Shown here: piece by piece, positions 17,774 to 26,442 of the stretch | Layout: every line of letters begins with the position of its first letter | Position numbering within the stretch: position 1 is the first letter of the stretch | Assembly (NCBI RefSeq): GCF_002764115.1 | Contig: NZ_CP017943.1 | Location: 496,001-560,000, forward strand | Reading direction: 5' to 3' | Source of the DNA: Phyllobacterium zundukense | GTDB lineage: Bacteria > Pseudomonadota > Alphaproteobacteria > Rhizobiales > Rhizobiaceae | Length of the DNA: 64,000 nt | Program-made: the position numbers and the translations under genes | Notes under the pieces: generated by a model | Told to the model about the DNA's origin: nothing | The model's database searches: none | Seen by the model: the letters and a program-made list of their open reading frames with translations, nothing else

Positions 17774-17830
17774 GGTGTCCGCATCGAGACAACGAATGTC
17801 TGCGTCGAAACTTCGATCCGTGGAGCCGCG
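17774..17830 (+). pseudogene. Fragment of a second cysteine hydrolase (active-site stretch only)
   Basis: Codons from 17789 read TTNVCVETSIRGAA, nearly the active-site stretch TTNACVETSIREAY of the intact hydrolase 0.7 kb upstream. The flanks (RRMGVRIE before, RTANNLRQF after) have lost all resemblance. The 265-nt space between convergent genes has no other gene. It is most simply a decayed duplicate. Confidence 0.5.
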
Positions 17831-17871
17831 GCCAGGACTGCCAACAACCTCCGCCAATTTACGGGGGGCTT

Positions 17872-19284
17872 TCAACGTAGCGCCAGGCCTTCCAACGTGT
17901 CGAGTTCAGGGTAAGCGGGCAGAGACGCGGAAATCGGAACGCCGTTGCGGATTACGATGCGGTTGCTCTCCGCCCGAGACAGAACTTCCGACCAGGAGCG
18001 CCCTTCAAAAAGGATCAGGTTGGCCGGTTGCCCCTTTGCGATTACGCCATGGCTATCCAGGCCCATGATCTCCGCCGGCGTTGCGGACACCGCCCTGATC
18101 CAGTCACCGTGGGGATGGTCGAGATGAAGGGCGCGAGTGCCAAGACGGAACGTGTCGAGCATATCCAGATCTCCGTAGGAATTGAACGGATCGCGCGTGT
18201 TGTCCGAGGCACGGGCTACGAGGATTCCGCGCCGCTTCATTTCATGCAGCAAAGTGACACCGCGCCAGCGCGGCGTCGTGCCGTTGTGACGACGGTCCTG
18301 GAGGTAGAGATTACACGTTGGCAGCGAAACGACAGCGACAGGTGCTGTTGCGACCTTGTCGAGCGTGGCATCTACCACGGAGTTTGCCTGCATGGCCAAG
18401 GAGCAGCAGTGCCCAACCAATACCTTCCCCGGGAAAGACGAGCGTAGGCTCGTCTCGGCAATACGGCGTAAAACATCGGCTGCCGGATCCGCTGTTTCGT
18501 CGGCATGGAAGTCGAGATTCAGTCCGTGATACGATGCTGTCCGGAACATCTTATCGAGCAGACAATCAATATCGGGCACCGGATAGGCGATCGCCCCGAG
18601 GACGCCGCCGGCGTCGGCGACCCGCTTTGCATTCTGGCTCAGAAATACGTCATCTCGCACCATGTCTATGGGGAACAGGCAGGAGGCCTGCAGGTCTATC
18701 TTCCCGCGCCAATGCTGCCTGAGTTCTATAAACGCCGGCCAAGAGATACCGGCCTGCGGTATTTGTGAGTCGATATGGGTGCGTATGGCGGATGTGCCGT
18801 AGTGGAACGCCGAACGAAGGGAAAAATCCATCCGCCTGCTGACGTCGATGGAGGACCAGTTGGCTGTGCGGTCAAACCGTGTGACCAGCAACGCCCCGTC
18901 AAACGTCCCGTCCGCTGCCGGCGTGCGTGGCAAGATCTGACTTTTATCGAGATGAGTGTGACAATCGACGAAGGTGGGAACCATGACACGGCCGCGGGAA
19001 TCAATCGAGTGGAGGTTGGGGTTGCTTGCTTCGGTTGAGCGGCTGCATACAGAAGTTATTGCCAAAATCCTGCCGTTCTCTACAAACACATCAGCCAGAA
19101 AGAACGCTGTATTTGCAACGCCCACGGAACCCGTTCTTCTCACCGGACCGCTGAGACGCACGTTGCGCAAGACATATCGGCCGAAGTCGGCGGCGCGGGC
19201 GATTTGTGCACGCAGGGCAAACTGGTCAAGAGCGGATGCAGTCATATCTCGTTTTCCCGGCGGAATCTTTGGGTAACTGGCCAT
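17872..19284 (-). CDS. Cytosine/creatinine-deaminase-like amidohydrolase (CodA group)
   Basis: A 470-residue protein. ATG at 19284 gives the full length; an internal ATG at 19245 with GGGA upstream is an equally good start. Motifs of the CodA group in order: VDCHTHLDKS (H109/H111), LDFHADE, VGHCCSLA and ASDNTRDPFNSYGDLDML, which corresponds to the S-D-D/N-x-x-D-P-x-x-P/S-x-G pattern around the catalytic Asp. The end has the usual GVIAKGQPANLILFEGRSW. The group deaminates cytosine, isoguanine, creatinine and related amidines. It is transcribed divergently from the gntR gene with operator copy C between them, so it belongs to the same regulon. Confidence 0.83.
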   Translation of the reverse strand: MASYPKIPPGKRDMTASALDQFALRAQIARAADFGRYVLRNVRLSGPVRRTGSVGVANTAFFLADVFVENGRILAITSVCSRSTEASNPNLHSIDSRGRVMVPTFVDCHTHLDKSQILPRTPAADGTFDGALLVTRFDRTANWSSIDVSRRMDFSLRSAFHYGTSAIRTHIDSQIPQAGISWPAFIELRQHWRGKIDLQASCLFPIDMVRDDVFLSQNAKRVADAGGVLGAIAYPVPDIDCLLDKMFRTASYHGLNLDFHADETADPAADVLRRIAETSLRSSFPGKVLVGHCCSLAMQANSVVDATLDKVATAPVAVVSLPTCNLYLQDRRHNGTTPRWRGVTLLHEMKRRGILVARASDNTRDPFNSYGDLDMLDTFRLGTRALHLDHPHGDWIRAVSATPAEIMGLDSHGVIAKGQPANLILFEGRSWSEVLSRAESNRIVIRNGVPISASLPAYPELDTLEGLALR

Positions 19285-19347
19285 ACCGGCCGCGGGGTCA
19301 GGCCAGCAGGACAGTAAAAGGTTGCGGTTCGTATAAAAGTACTTTAT

Positions 19348-19384
19348 TGATCACATTGTGAGATCACAAACCATGGCATGTCAA
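19348..19384 (-). promoter_or_regulatory. Divergent promoter region with GntR-type operator (copy C)
   Basis: The palindrome TGATCACATTGTGAGATCA (19348-19366) differs from copy D only at the centre. On the minus strand TTGACA reads from 19384 to 19379 toward the amidohydrolase gene, with CACAAT about 18 nt on and inside the palindrome. The location between the amidohydrolase and gntR genes suits repression of one and autoregulation of the other. Confidence 0.7.
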
Positions 19385-19474
19385 CATGCAACTCCTGATG
19401 GGGACTGTTAGCGGTCAACGCGATGTTCACCCTGAAATTGCCAATTGAGAAAAATAACGGAGTCTGAAGACAGG

Positions 19475-20206
19475 ATGCCGATCCAAAAGGCGGAAAACCA
19501 GGCCGGTGGAGAAAAGCCCGCGCGTGGTCACATACAAGAAAATGTACTTCGTTACATGCGGCGCGGGCTCATGGTCGGTGCCTTCTTGCCCGGGCAGGTA
19601 ATGAGCCTGCGCAAACTGGCTGCTGGCCTCGGCACCAGTCCGATGCCGGTGCGCGAGGTGCTCAGCCGCCTGGTCGCGGCCAATGCGTTGGAGGAGACCA
19701 GGGGCGGCTCGGTCCGGGTCCCGAGGCTCCATCCGGATAAATTAAGCGATCTGTTTTCGGTAAGAGAAATGCTTGAGGGCATGGCAACCGAACTTGCCGT
19801 GAAGAAAGCAACTCCCGAGCTGATTGGAGAGCTGACAGAAATAAACAAGCAGCTTTTGGTGGCCATCGAAAAGCGCGACATCCTGAACTGCCTGTCATTC
19901 AATCAGAAGTTTCATTTCACGCTCTACGAGGCATCGGGCTCCGAGGTGCTGATGCCGCTCATCGAATCGATGTGGCTGCAGGTTGGCCCAACAATGTATA
20001 TGTCGCTGCTGATACCCTCGATGCCGTGGAATGCATCGGACCACAAAGATATCCTTGTGGCCCTTAAGGAGATGAACGCTACAGCAGCCAAGAAGGGGAT
20101 CGTCCATGACATCCGCACCACCGGCGAAGCCTTGCTCAGCGTTGCCGGCCCACAAGGGCTGGAACTGCCCTTCACTCAGGGCCTGGAATTGCAATTCGAC
20201 TACTGA
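19475..20206 (+). CDS. GntR-family regulator, FCD (FadR) subfamily
   Basis: A 243-residue protein; ATG at 19475 is preferred to a TTG at 19445. A winged helix-turn-helix spans about residues 16-85 (PGQVMSLRKLAAGLGTSPMP, VREVLSRLVAANALEE, then GGSVRVPRL). The FCD effector domain follows, with helices LFSVREMLEGMATELAV and FNQKFHFTLYEASGSEVL and the late DHKDILVALKEMN; the Asp/His residues there usually bind a metal and a carboxylate ligand. It is most probably the regulator of the 19-bp palindrome found at four promoters, one beside this gene. Such proteins usually leave DNA when they bind a pathway acid. RidA and the GTPase gene follow in the same orientation. Confidence 0.85.
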   Translation: MPIQKAENQAGGEKPARGHIQENVLRYMRRGLMVGAFLPGQVMSLRKLAAGLGTSPMPVREVLSRLVAANALEETRGGSVRVPRLHPDKLSDLFSVREMLEGMATELAVKKATPELIGELTEINKQLLVAIEKRDILNCLSFNQKFHFTLYEASGSEVLMPLIESMWLQVGPTMYMSLLIPSMPWNASDHKDILVALKEMNATAAKKGIVHDIRTTGEALLSVAGPQGLELPFTQGLELQFDY

Positions 20207-20230
20207 CATTTTGTAAGGGAGGAACTCGCC

Positions 20231-20698
20231 ATGGTGGGGAAGATCGACGACAAGCTGGCGAAGTTGGGCATTGTGCTGCCGGCAACAACTGCTCCGCTGG
20301 CAAACTATGTGCCGGCACGCCGTCTTGGAGGGCAAATTTATATCTCCGGTCAGGTGCCCGCCGAGGGCGGTAAGGACAAATTCACGGGTAAACTCGGCTC
20401 CGACTTTTCGGTTGAGGAGGGGCAGGCAGCTGCGCGCCTGTGTGCGGTCAACATTCTGGCCCAGCTCAAGCAGGCTCTGGATGGTGATCTCGACCGCGTG
20501 GTCGGCGTCATCCGACTGGGGGGCTTCGTCAATGCCGAGCCGGATTTCAAGGATCACCCCAAGGTCATCAATGGAGCATCTGATCTTATGGTCGAGGTGT
20601 TTGGAGAGGCTGGGCGTCATGCCCGTGCAGCTGTCGGCTGCTACTCGCTGCCGCGAAACGTGCCGGTCGAGATCGACGCGATCTTCGAGGTCAGCTGA
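20231..20698 (+). CDS. RidA/YjgF-family protein (long subgroup)
   Basis: A 155-residue protein with AGGGAGGA 9 nt before the ATG. It has the subgroup pattern KIDDKLAKLGIVLP, GGQIYISGQVPAEGG, LDRVVGVIRLGGFVN and HARAAVGCYSLP, the last holding the arginine that salt-bridges the substrate carboxylate in RidA enzymes. RidA proteins hydrolyse reactive enamine/imine intermediates to keto acids. In a regulon with an opine dehydrogenase-like and a DpaA-like enzyme, both of which give imines, a clean-up or pathway role is likely. It lies 24 nt after gntR and 2 nt before the GTPase gene. Confidence 0.87.
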   Translation: MVGKIDDKLAKLGIVLPATTAPLANYVPARRLGGQIYISGQVPAEGGKDKFTGKLGSDFSVEEGQAAARLCAVNILAQLKQALDGDLDRVVGVIRLGGFVNAEPDFKDHPKVINGASDLMVEVFGEAGRHARAAVGCYSLPRNVPVEIDAIFEVS

Positions 20699-20700
20699 CC

Positions 20701-21696
20701 GTGCAGCCCGCAGCTTCCGTTTCGGATGCTCGAATTCCGGTCCATGTCCTGACCGGCTTCCTTGGCAGTGGCAAGACGACCCTCCTTCGCCACCTGCTCG
20801 GGGATCCGGAATTCACCGACACCGCTGTCGTTATCAATGAGTTTGGCGAGGTCGGTCTTGACCACCTGCTGGTCCGAGAGGTGTCCGAAGACGCGGTGCT
20901 GTTGTCATCAGGCTGTCTATGCTGCGCCGTCCGGGACGATCTGGTTTCTACGCTTATCGATATGCTGGCGATGGTGCGTCGCCGGGAAGTGACACCGTTC
21001 CGCCGCGTCGTCGTCGAAACCACGGGTCTCGCCGATCCCGCACCGATCATGCAGGCGGTGATGAGCGACCTCCAGCTCAGGCGCGGCTACCGGACGGGCA
21101 ATATCGTCTCTACCGTCGATGGCGTCGGCGGCGCCGGAACGATCGCTCAATTTGCCGAGGCTGTCCAGCAGGTGGCGCTGGCCGACCGTGTGATCGTGAC
21201 GAAGTCCGACCTCGCCGAGCCTTGGCGACTTGACGCAGTTCAGAAAGACATTGCCACAATCAATCCCGCAGTCAGCCAGCTTGTCTCGAGTAAGGGGAAA
21301 ATGCCGAGCTCCAAAGAGATTTTCGAGCCGGCTGGAACCGGGCAGCCACGCCACGTCGAGATCCCGGATACTCCGATCAGCGGCAAGCACAGTGCCGGCA
21401 TCAAGACTTTTGCGATCAATATCGACAACCCCGTCCACTGGCCGGCTTTTCTCGACTGGTTGGAATTGCTGCTTGCCGGCCGCGGCCAATCAATCCTCCG
21501 GGTCAAGGGCTTGCTCTCGGTGGTCGGCGATCCCCGCCCTGTAGTCATCCAGGGGGTCCAGCATGTCGTCTACCCGCCGGAGTACCTGCCGCGCTGGCCG
21601 GAAGGCTCCTCGGGCGGCTGGTTGGTGTTCATCGCCCGGGACTTGAGCCGCTCCGCCATTGAAAATTCGCTGCCGAGTATTTTTGCCTCTAAATGA
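20701..21696 (+). CDS. COG0523 (CobW/YjiA/ZNG-type) metallochaperone GTPase
   Basis: A 331-residue protein from GTG at 20701, 2 nt after the RidA stop. Walker A is GFLGSGKTT (19-27); the metal motif CLCC (C72, C74, C75, in SSGCLCCAVRDD) is intact; the switch/Walker B region is ETTGLADP and the base-recognition element is TKSD. The C-terminal CobW domain ends about residue 325. The family loads Zn, Co or Fe into client enzymes using GTP. The surrounding regulon encodes three metal-dependent amidohydrolases, so those are the likely clients. A short His-poor linker suggests it is not a storage form. Confidence 0.87.
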   Translation: MQPAASVSDARIPVHVLTGFLGSGKTTLLRHLLGDPEFTDTAVVINEFGEVGLDHLLVREVSEDAVLLSSGCLCCAVRDDLVSTLIDMLAMVRRREVTPFRRVVVETTGLADPAPIMQAVMSDLQLRRGYRTGNIVSTVDGVGGAGTIAQFAEAVQQVALADRVIVTKSDLAEPWRLDAVQKDIATINPAVSQLVSSKGKMPSSKEIFEPAGTGQPRHVEIPDTPISGKHSAGIKTFAINIDNPVHWPAFLDWLELLLAGRGQSILRVKGLLSVVGDPRPVVIQGVQHVVYPPEYLPRWPEGSSGGWLVFIARDLSRSAIENSLPSIFASK

Positions 21697-21888
21697 CACA
21701 CGGCACCCTCATCAAGTCCCACTAATACTTCCCATGCTGAACAACCGGTCATGCGACAATGAATGATTGCGGCGACGCGGCGTCGCCTGAAATTTGCGGG
21801 CGATTCTTGGTGGTTCGCCGGAACGTGAGGCTTCCGTCCCAACTGTGGCAATCGCGGGAAAGCCGCGTAGTTCTCGCAGATTCTTCCC

Positions 21889-21924
21889 TTGACAATCTCA
21901 AAATGTGATCACATTATGAGATCA
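21889..21924 (+). promoter_or_regulatory. Promoter with GntR-type operator (copy D)
   Basis: TTGACA (21889-21894), a 17-nt spacer, then CATTAT (21912-21917). The palindrome TGATCACATTATGAGATCA (21906-21924) covers the -10. It is about 100 nt before the transporter operon and is the strongest promoter-like sequence of the four copies. Confidence 0.77.
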
Positions 21925-22024
21925 AGAATTAAATTCGCGGGTAGGAAGCGCCGATTTGATCCTTGGGGAATAAAGCAGGCATAAAGCCAATTGGACGCCA
22001 GGGTGCGTCACTAGGAGGAGTGAA

Positions 22025-23017
22025 ATGTTGCACACCACACGTGTCATTCGCGGTACCGTACTCGTCGCGACAACCGCCCTTGCCATGCTTATGGCAAGCC
22101 AGAGCGCCAAGGCCGAAGATGTGAAAGTCCGCTTCAGCTGGAAGCTGAAGGGCGAATACGGTTTCTTTTATCTTGGCGAGCAGAAAGGCCTCTACAAGGA
22201 TGCTGGAGTAACTCTGAAGCTCGGCGAAGGCGCCGGCTCACAGGCAGCACTCGGTTCGCTCATCCAAGGCCAGGAAGACGCTGTCATCCTGCCCGGTATT
22301 TTTGCGTTGTCCGCAATTCAGAAAGGAATGCCGGTCAAGATCATAGCCCTCTATCAGCCGGAGTCACCGATCGTCCTGATATCGCATTCCGACAAGCCGG
22401 TAACCACGCCAAAGGACCTGGAGGGCAAGACCATTGCCCATGCCGTCGGGGAGACCGGCACGTCCTATCTCGGCGCCTTCTGCGAGATCAACAAGGTCGA
22501 TTGCAGCAAGGTTGCAAAAATTCAGATGGACTCTCAGTCGCGAGTCCCGCAGTTCCTGCAAGGCCAGGTCGATGTGGTCAGCGTCTACAGGACCAATGAT
22601 CTGCCCGTTCTCGAAGATAAGACGGGCCAGAAGTTTCCGGTGCTTGACATGACCAAGTACGGGCTCGCTATTCCCGGCATGGCGGTGGTGGCCAGCGATA
22701 ATGGTATCGCTGAGAAGGGCGCTGCACTGAAGAGTTTCCTTGCCGCCAATGCCAAGGCGATCGAGATGGCGCGGTCGGATCCGGCCGCCGCGACGGTCGC
22801 GCTCAAGGCTGTCTGGCAAGCTGGCCCTTCGGACAAGGTCATCCAGCAGCAGATTGAGGCGACTTCCGCGTCGGTTCATTCTCCGAGCGGCAAGCCAATT
22901 GGCTGGGTTGATGACAAGGTGATCGCCAATGCGCTTAAGCTTGTCAGCGGCGTCGAGCAAATCGGCGATCCGAAGCCGGCTTCGACTTTTTACACGAATG
23001 AACTTCTGACACAGTGA
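22025..23017 (+). CDS. ABC transporter substrate-binding protein, SsuA/ThiY (NMT1) type
   Basis: A 330-residue protein with AGGAGGAG 5 nt before the ATG. A Sec signal peptide is clear (MLHTTRVIRG, then TVLVATTALAMLMA and SQSAKAED, cleavage near residue 30). The mature start VKVRFSWKLKGEYGFFYLG and then KGLYKDAGV is the hallmark of the NMT1/THI5-like family, where W and aromatic residues contact ring compounds such as pyrimidines, sulfonates or nitrate. It binds the regulon's substrate in the periplasm. First gene of a three-gene import operon under operator D. Confidence 0.88.
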   Translation: MLHTTRVIRGTVLVATTALAMLMASQSAKAEDVKVRFSWKLKGEYGFFYLGEQKGLYKDAGVTLKLGEGAGSQAALGSLIQGQEDAVILPGIFALSAIQKGMPVKIIALYQPESPIVLISHSDKPVTTPKDLEGKTIAHAVGETGTSYLGAFCEINKVDCSKVAKIQMDSQSRVPQFLQGQVDVVSVYRTNDLPVLEDKTGQKFPVLDMTKYGLAIPGMAVVASDNGIAEKGAALKSFLAANAKAIEMARSDPAAATVALKAVWQAGPSDKVIQQQIEATSASVHSPSGKPIGWVDDKVIANALKLVSGVEQIGDPKPASTFYTNELLTQ

Positions 23018-23021
23018 GGCT

Positions 23022-23855
23022 ATGGTGGCGAACACGAATGTATTAGGCGCCAGACGCGCGCAGTCCAAACGGGATAAAGCCATGAGCAGGAAGAAAGCGC
23101 GAGGACCATGGATTGAACGCTACTCGGCGGTTATTCTCGCGGCCGTGTTGCTCGCCGCTTGGCAGATACTGGTTCCACTTTCTGGACTTTCAGAATTCGT
23201 CCTGCCGACGCCGCTGGCCATTGCTACACGTATCGTCAACGACCTTCCACTGCTCGCCACCCATGCGTACGTGACATTGTTCGAAGTCATCGCTGGTTTT
23301 GCGATGGGTGTATTCATCGGAATTCCCCTGGCGCTCGCGATATTCTACTCCCGCGCATTCGAGCGTGCCATTTATCCGATCCTGGTTGCGCTGCAGACCG
23401 TCCCAAAGGTAGCTTTGGCGCCGCTCCTGGTGCTTTATCTGGGTTATGGCTGGGCTCCGAAGATCACGCTTGCCTTCCTCATCTCGTTCTTCCCCATCGT
23501 CATTTCGACGGTCGTCGGCCTCCAGTCGCTGGACAAGAACCTTGTAAACCTCGTCCGTTCCATGGGTGCCAGCGAATGGCAGACCTTCTTCAAGGTGCGC
23601 CTGCCGGCCGCGCTTCCCAACATATTCGGTGGTTTCAAGGTGGCGGTGTCGCTCGCTGTTATCGGCGCGGTGATTGGTGAGTATGTTGCTGCCGAACGCG
23701 GACTTGGCTACTTGCAACTCCAGGCAAACTCTCTGTTCGACACCACGCTAAACTTTGCCACCGTGGTTACCATCTCTGGTCTCGGTGTAATGCTCTATTT
23801 CATCATCAATTTCGTGGAGAGGCGCGTCACATACAAGCGCGACGACGCCAAATAG
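23022..23855 (+). CDS. ABC transporter permease, SsuC/TauC type
   Basis: A 277-residue inner-membrane protein with about six membrane helices. The EAA-type loop that contacts the ATPase is visible around NLVRSMGASEWQTFFKVRLP. The N-terminus has a polar 30-residue lead before the first helix (YSAVILAAVLLAAWQILVP); ATG at 23082 (MSRKKARG) is an alternative start. It lies 4 nt after the binding-protein gene. It pairs with the neighbouring binding protein and ATPase as one uptake system. Confidence 0.88.
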   Translation: MVANTNVLGARRAQSKRDKAMSRKKARGPWIERYSAVILAAVLLAAWQILVPLSGLSEFVLPTPLAIATRIVNDLPLLATHAYVTLFEVIAGFAMGVFIGIPLALAIFYSRAFERAIYPILVALQTVPKVALAPLLVLYLGYGWAPKITLAFLISFFPIVISTVVGLQSLDKNLVNLVRSMGASEWQTFFKVRLPAALPNIFGGFKVAVSLAVIGAVIGEYVAAERGLGYLQLQANSLFDTTLNFATVVTISGLGVMLYFIINFVERRVTYKRDDAK

Positions 23856-23908
23856 GCTGCGATCCGTGTGACCGGTCAAAACAATCAAAGCTTCAGTGAG
23901 GTAGTCCC

Positions 23909-24709
23909 ATGAATGTTATTTCCCCGGCGGGCGCTGCGGTCGATATCTCCCGGCTCTCGAAGATCTACAGGACACGTGAGGACGAAGATGTCGTGGCGCT
24001 CGACAAGATCGACCTCAAATTTGAGCCAGGCACCTTTGTCGCCGTCGTCGGTCCGAGCGGTTGCGGCAAGAGCACGCTCCTGTCGCTGCTTGCTGGCCTT
24101 ATCGGGGCTACGACAGGCTCGATTGCCATCGATGGAGAGGCCGTCAGCAAACCACATCCCAAGATTGGCGTCGTTTTCCAGTCCGATCTACTGCTGTATT
24201 GGCGTACCGTACTCGATAATATCTTGTTGCCTATAGAGATTAAAAGGCTGGATGTCACCCAATACCGAACCCGCGCGGAAGAGTTGCTGGCCCAGGTAGG
24301 GCTCGAGGGGTTTGGCAACAAATACCCCTCAGAACTTTCCGGAGGGATGCGCCAACGTGTAGCCATCTGCCGTGCGCTGATCCAGGAGCCCGGACTTTTG
24401 CTTATGGATGAACCGTTCGGCGCGCTCGATGCACTGACGCGCGAACAGATGATCATGGACCTTCAGGCAATGTGGATGCGGCTTGGAAACACCGTGCTTT
24501 TCATCACCCACGGTATTGATGAGGCGGTGTTTATGGCAGACCGCGTGTTGGTGATGTCGCCACGACCCGGCCGCGTTGACCTCGACCTCGTTATCGACAT
24601 GCCTCGCCCGCGCCACTGGGGCAGAATACAGGAGGACAAAGCCTATCACGGCTATGTTCGCACAATCCGCGACATTTTCGAGGCGAAGGGCGTCCTGGTT
24701 GCACACTAG
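23909..24709 (+). CDS. ABC transporter ATPase, SsuB/TauB type
   Basis: A 266-residue protein; the ATG follows GTGAGG. Walker A GPSGCGKST, Q-loop VVFQSDLLLYW, signature LSGGMRQRVAICRAL, Walker B LLLMDEPFGALD and H-loop FITHGIDEAV are all intact. The C-terminus (SPRPGRVDLDLVIDMPRPRH) is the SsuB/TauB tail. Third gene of the transporter operon. Confidence 0.9.
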   Translation: MNVISPAGAAVDISRLSKIYRTREDEDVVALDKIDLKFEPGTFVAVVGPSGCGKSTLLSLLAGLIGATTGSIAIDGEAVSKPHPKIGVVFQSDLLLYWRTVLDNILLPIEIKRLDVTQYRTRAEELLAQVGLEGFGNKYPSELSGGMRQRVAICRALIQEPGLLLMDEPFGALDALTREQMIMDLQAMWMRLGNTVLFITHGIDEAVFMADRVLVMSPRPGRVDLDLVIDMPRPRHWGRIQEDKAYHGYVRTIRDIFEAKGVLVAH

Positions 24710-24845
24710 CAAGGCGCCGGGGTCTCGCGCGTTGAAACCGCCGCTTCGAACGCTGCATCCCGTGGGTTGCTCCTGGCTACGCAGTTCACCTCTTGGTCAA
24801 TTCCGATAAACGCCTACTAGAGGGCCGGCTTCGCCGGATTAAATA

Positions 24846-26426
24846 ATGGGACAAAAGGTTGGGTCTCTTAAGGAGCTGGCCTCTGGAGAATCGCGCGTTG
24901 CGATGACACCGGAGTCAGCACAGCAATTGCAGAAGCTCGGGCATGCATGCTTGGTTGAGGCTGGCGCGGGCAAAGGTGCGGGGATTTCGGACGAGGCCTA
25001 CCGCGCTGCGGGGGTTACCGTGGTTGAGGATGCCGCGGCTCTGTTTGCGGCTGCTGATGTGATCGTCAAGGTTCGCCCACCGACGGTGGAGGAGGTCGAG
25101 CGACTGTCAGCCGGTCAGACACTTCTCTCCTTCTTCTATCCCGGACAGAATGCGGTGCTTCTGGAGCGTGCGAAGGAGAGGGGCGCCAACATCATCGCCA
25201 TGGACATGGTACCGCGCATTTCGCGCGCCCAGAAGATGGATGCGCTGTCGTCCATGGCCAATATCGCTGGCTATCGGGCGATGATCGAGGCGGGCAACAA
25301 TTTCGGCCGCTTCTTCACCGGCCAAGTCACTGCCGCAGGGAAGGTACCACCGGCCAAAGTGCTGGTCATTGGCGCGGGCGTCGCCGGGCTTGCAGCCATC
25401 GGCGTCGCCACTTCGCTCGGCGGGCAAACCTACGCCTTCGACGTGCGCCCGGAGGTCGCCGAGCAGATCGAAAGCATGGGCGCCGAGTTCGTCTATCTCG
25501 ATTTTGATGATGGTCAAGAGGACGGAGCGGCGAGCGGGGGCTATGCCGCACCGTCTTCCCCAGCGTTCCGCGAGAAGCAGCTGGCAAAATTCCGCCAACT
25601 GGCGCCCGAGATGGACATCGTCATCACCACGGCGCTGATCCCAGGTCGGGACGCGCCGAAGCTCTGGCTCGCCGACATGGTGGCGGCGATGAGGCCCGGT
25701 TCGGTGATCGTGGATCTAGCCGCCGAACGCGGGGGTAATTGCAATCTTACCGTCGCCGACGAGCGCATTGTGTCCGACAACGGCGTCATCGTCATCGGCT
25801 ACACCGACTTTCCGAGCCGCATGGCTGCGCAGTCCTCCGCGCTCTATGCCACCAACATCCGCCATATGCTTGCCGACTTGACGCCAGGCAAGGACGGCGT
25901 GATCGTCCACAATATGGAGGACGACGTCATCCGCGGTGCAACCGTTGTCTTCGAGGGCGCCATCACCTATCCGCCCCCGCCCCCCAAGATCGCGGCGATC
26001 GCGGCGCGAAAGCCCAAGGGAAAGGTGAAGGAGCCGACGCCGGAGGAGAAGCGTGCCACCGAGGCTACCGCCTTCAGGACGCAGACCCGCAGCCAGCTCG
26101 CGCTTCTTGCAGTCGGCACGGCCCTCCTGCTCTTCGTCGGGGCTTACGCCCCCTCGGCCTTCATGAGCCATTTCGTCGTTTTCGTGCTCGCCTGCTTCGT
26201 CGGCTTCCAGGTCATCTGGAACGTCTCGCATTCCCTGCACACGCCGCTGATGGCTGTTACCAACGCGGTCTCCGGCATCGTCATCCTCGGCGCATTACTG
26301 CAGATTGGCTCGGGCAATTGGCTGGTAACGGTGCTCGCGGCGCTCGCGGTTCTAATCGCCACGATCAACATTGTCGGCGGCTTTCTCGTAACCCGACGCA
26401 TGCTTGCCATGTTCCAGAAGTCCTGA
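24846..26426 (+). CDS. pntA: NAD(P) transhydrogenase, alpha subunit (single-chain form)
   Basis: A 526-residue protein. The NAD-binding domain covers ~1-380: [20 protein letters not shown], then [23 protein letters not shown] and [22 protein letters not shown] Pro-rich linker follows, then a C-terminal part with about four membrane helices (~430-520). In many alphaproteobacteria this chain is split into PntAA and PntAB; here it is joined as in enterics. With PntB it drives NADP reduction by NADH using the proton gradient. The preceding 136-nt gap has a small GC-rich hairpin (CCGGC/GCCGG near 24823) but no regulon operator. Confidence 0.93.
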   Translation: MGQKVGSLKELASGESRVAMTPESAQQLQKLGHACLVEAGAGKGAGISDEAYRAAGVTVVEDAAALFAAADVIVKVRPPTVEEVERLSAGQTLLSFFYPGQNAVLLERAKERGANIIAMDMVPRISRAQKMDALSSMANIAGYRAMIEAGNNFGRFFTGQVTAAGKVPPAKVLVIGAGVAGLAAIGVATSLGGQTYAFDVRPEVAEQIESMGAEFVYLDFDDGQEDGAASGGYAAPSSPAFREKQLAKFRQLAPEMDIVITTALIPGRDAPKLWLADMVAAMRPGSVIVDLAAERGGNCNLTVADERIVSDNGVIVIGYTDFPSRMAAQSSALYATNIRHMLADLTPGKDGVIVHNMEDDVIRGATVVFEGAITYPPPPPKIAAIAARKPKGKVKEPTPEEKRATEATAFRTQTRSQLALLAVGTALLLFVGAYAPSAFMSHFVVFVLACFVGFQVIWNVSHSLHTPLMAVTNAVSGIVILGALLQIGSGNWLVTVLAALAVLIATINIVGGFLVTRRMLAMFQKS

Positions 26427-26442
26427 CCGGGAGAAATTCATC

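Noticed and set aside
22025..24709. Naming the transporter ssuABC for sulfonate uptake
   Set aside because: No sulfonate monooxygenase is present; the regulon enzymes act on C-N bonds, and the family also carries pyrimidines and other rings.
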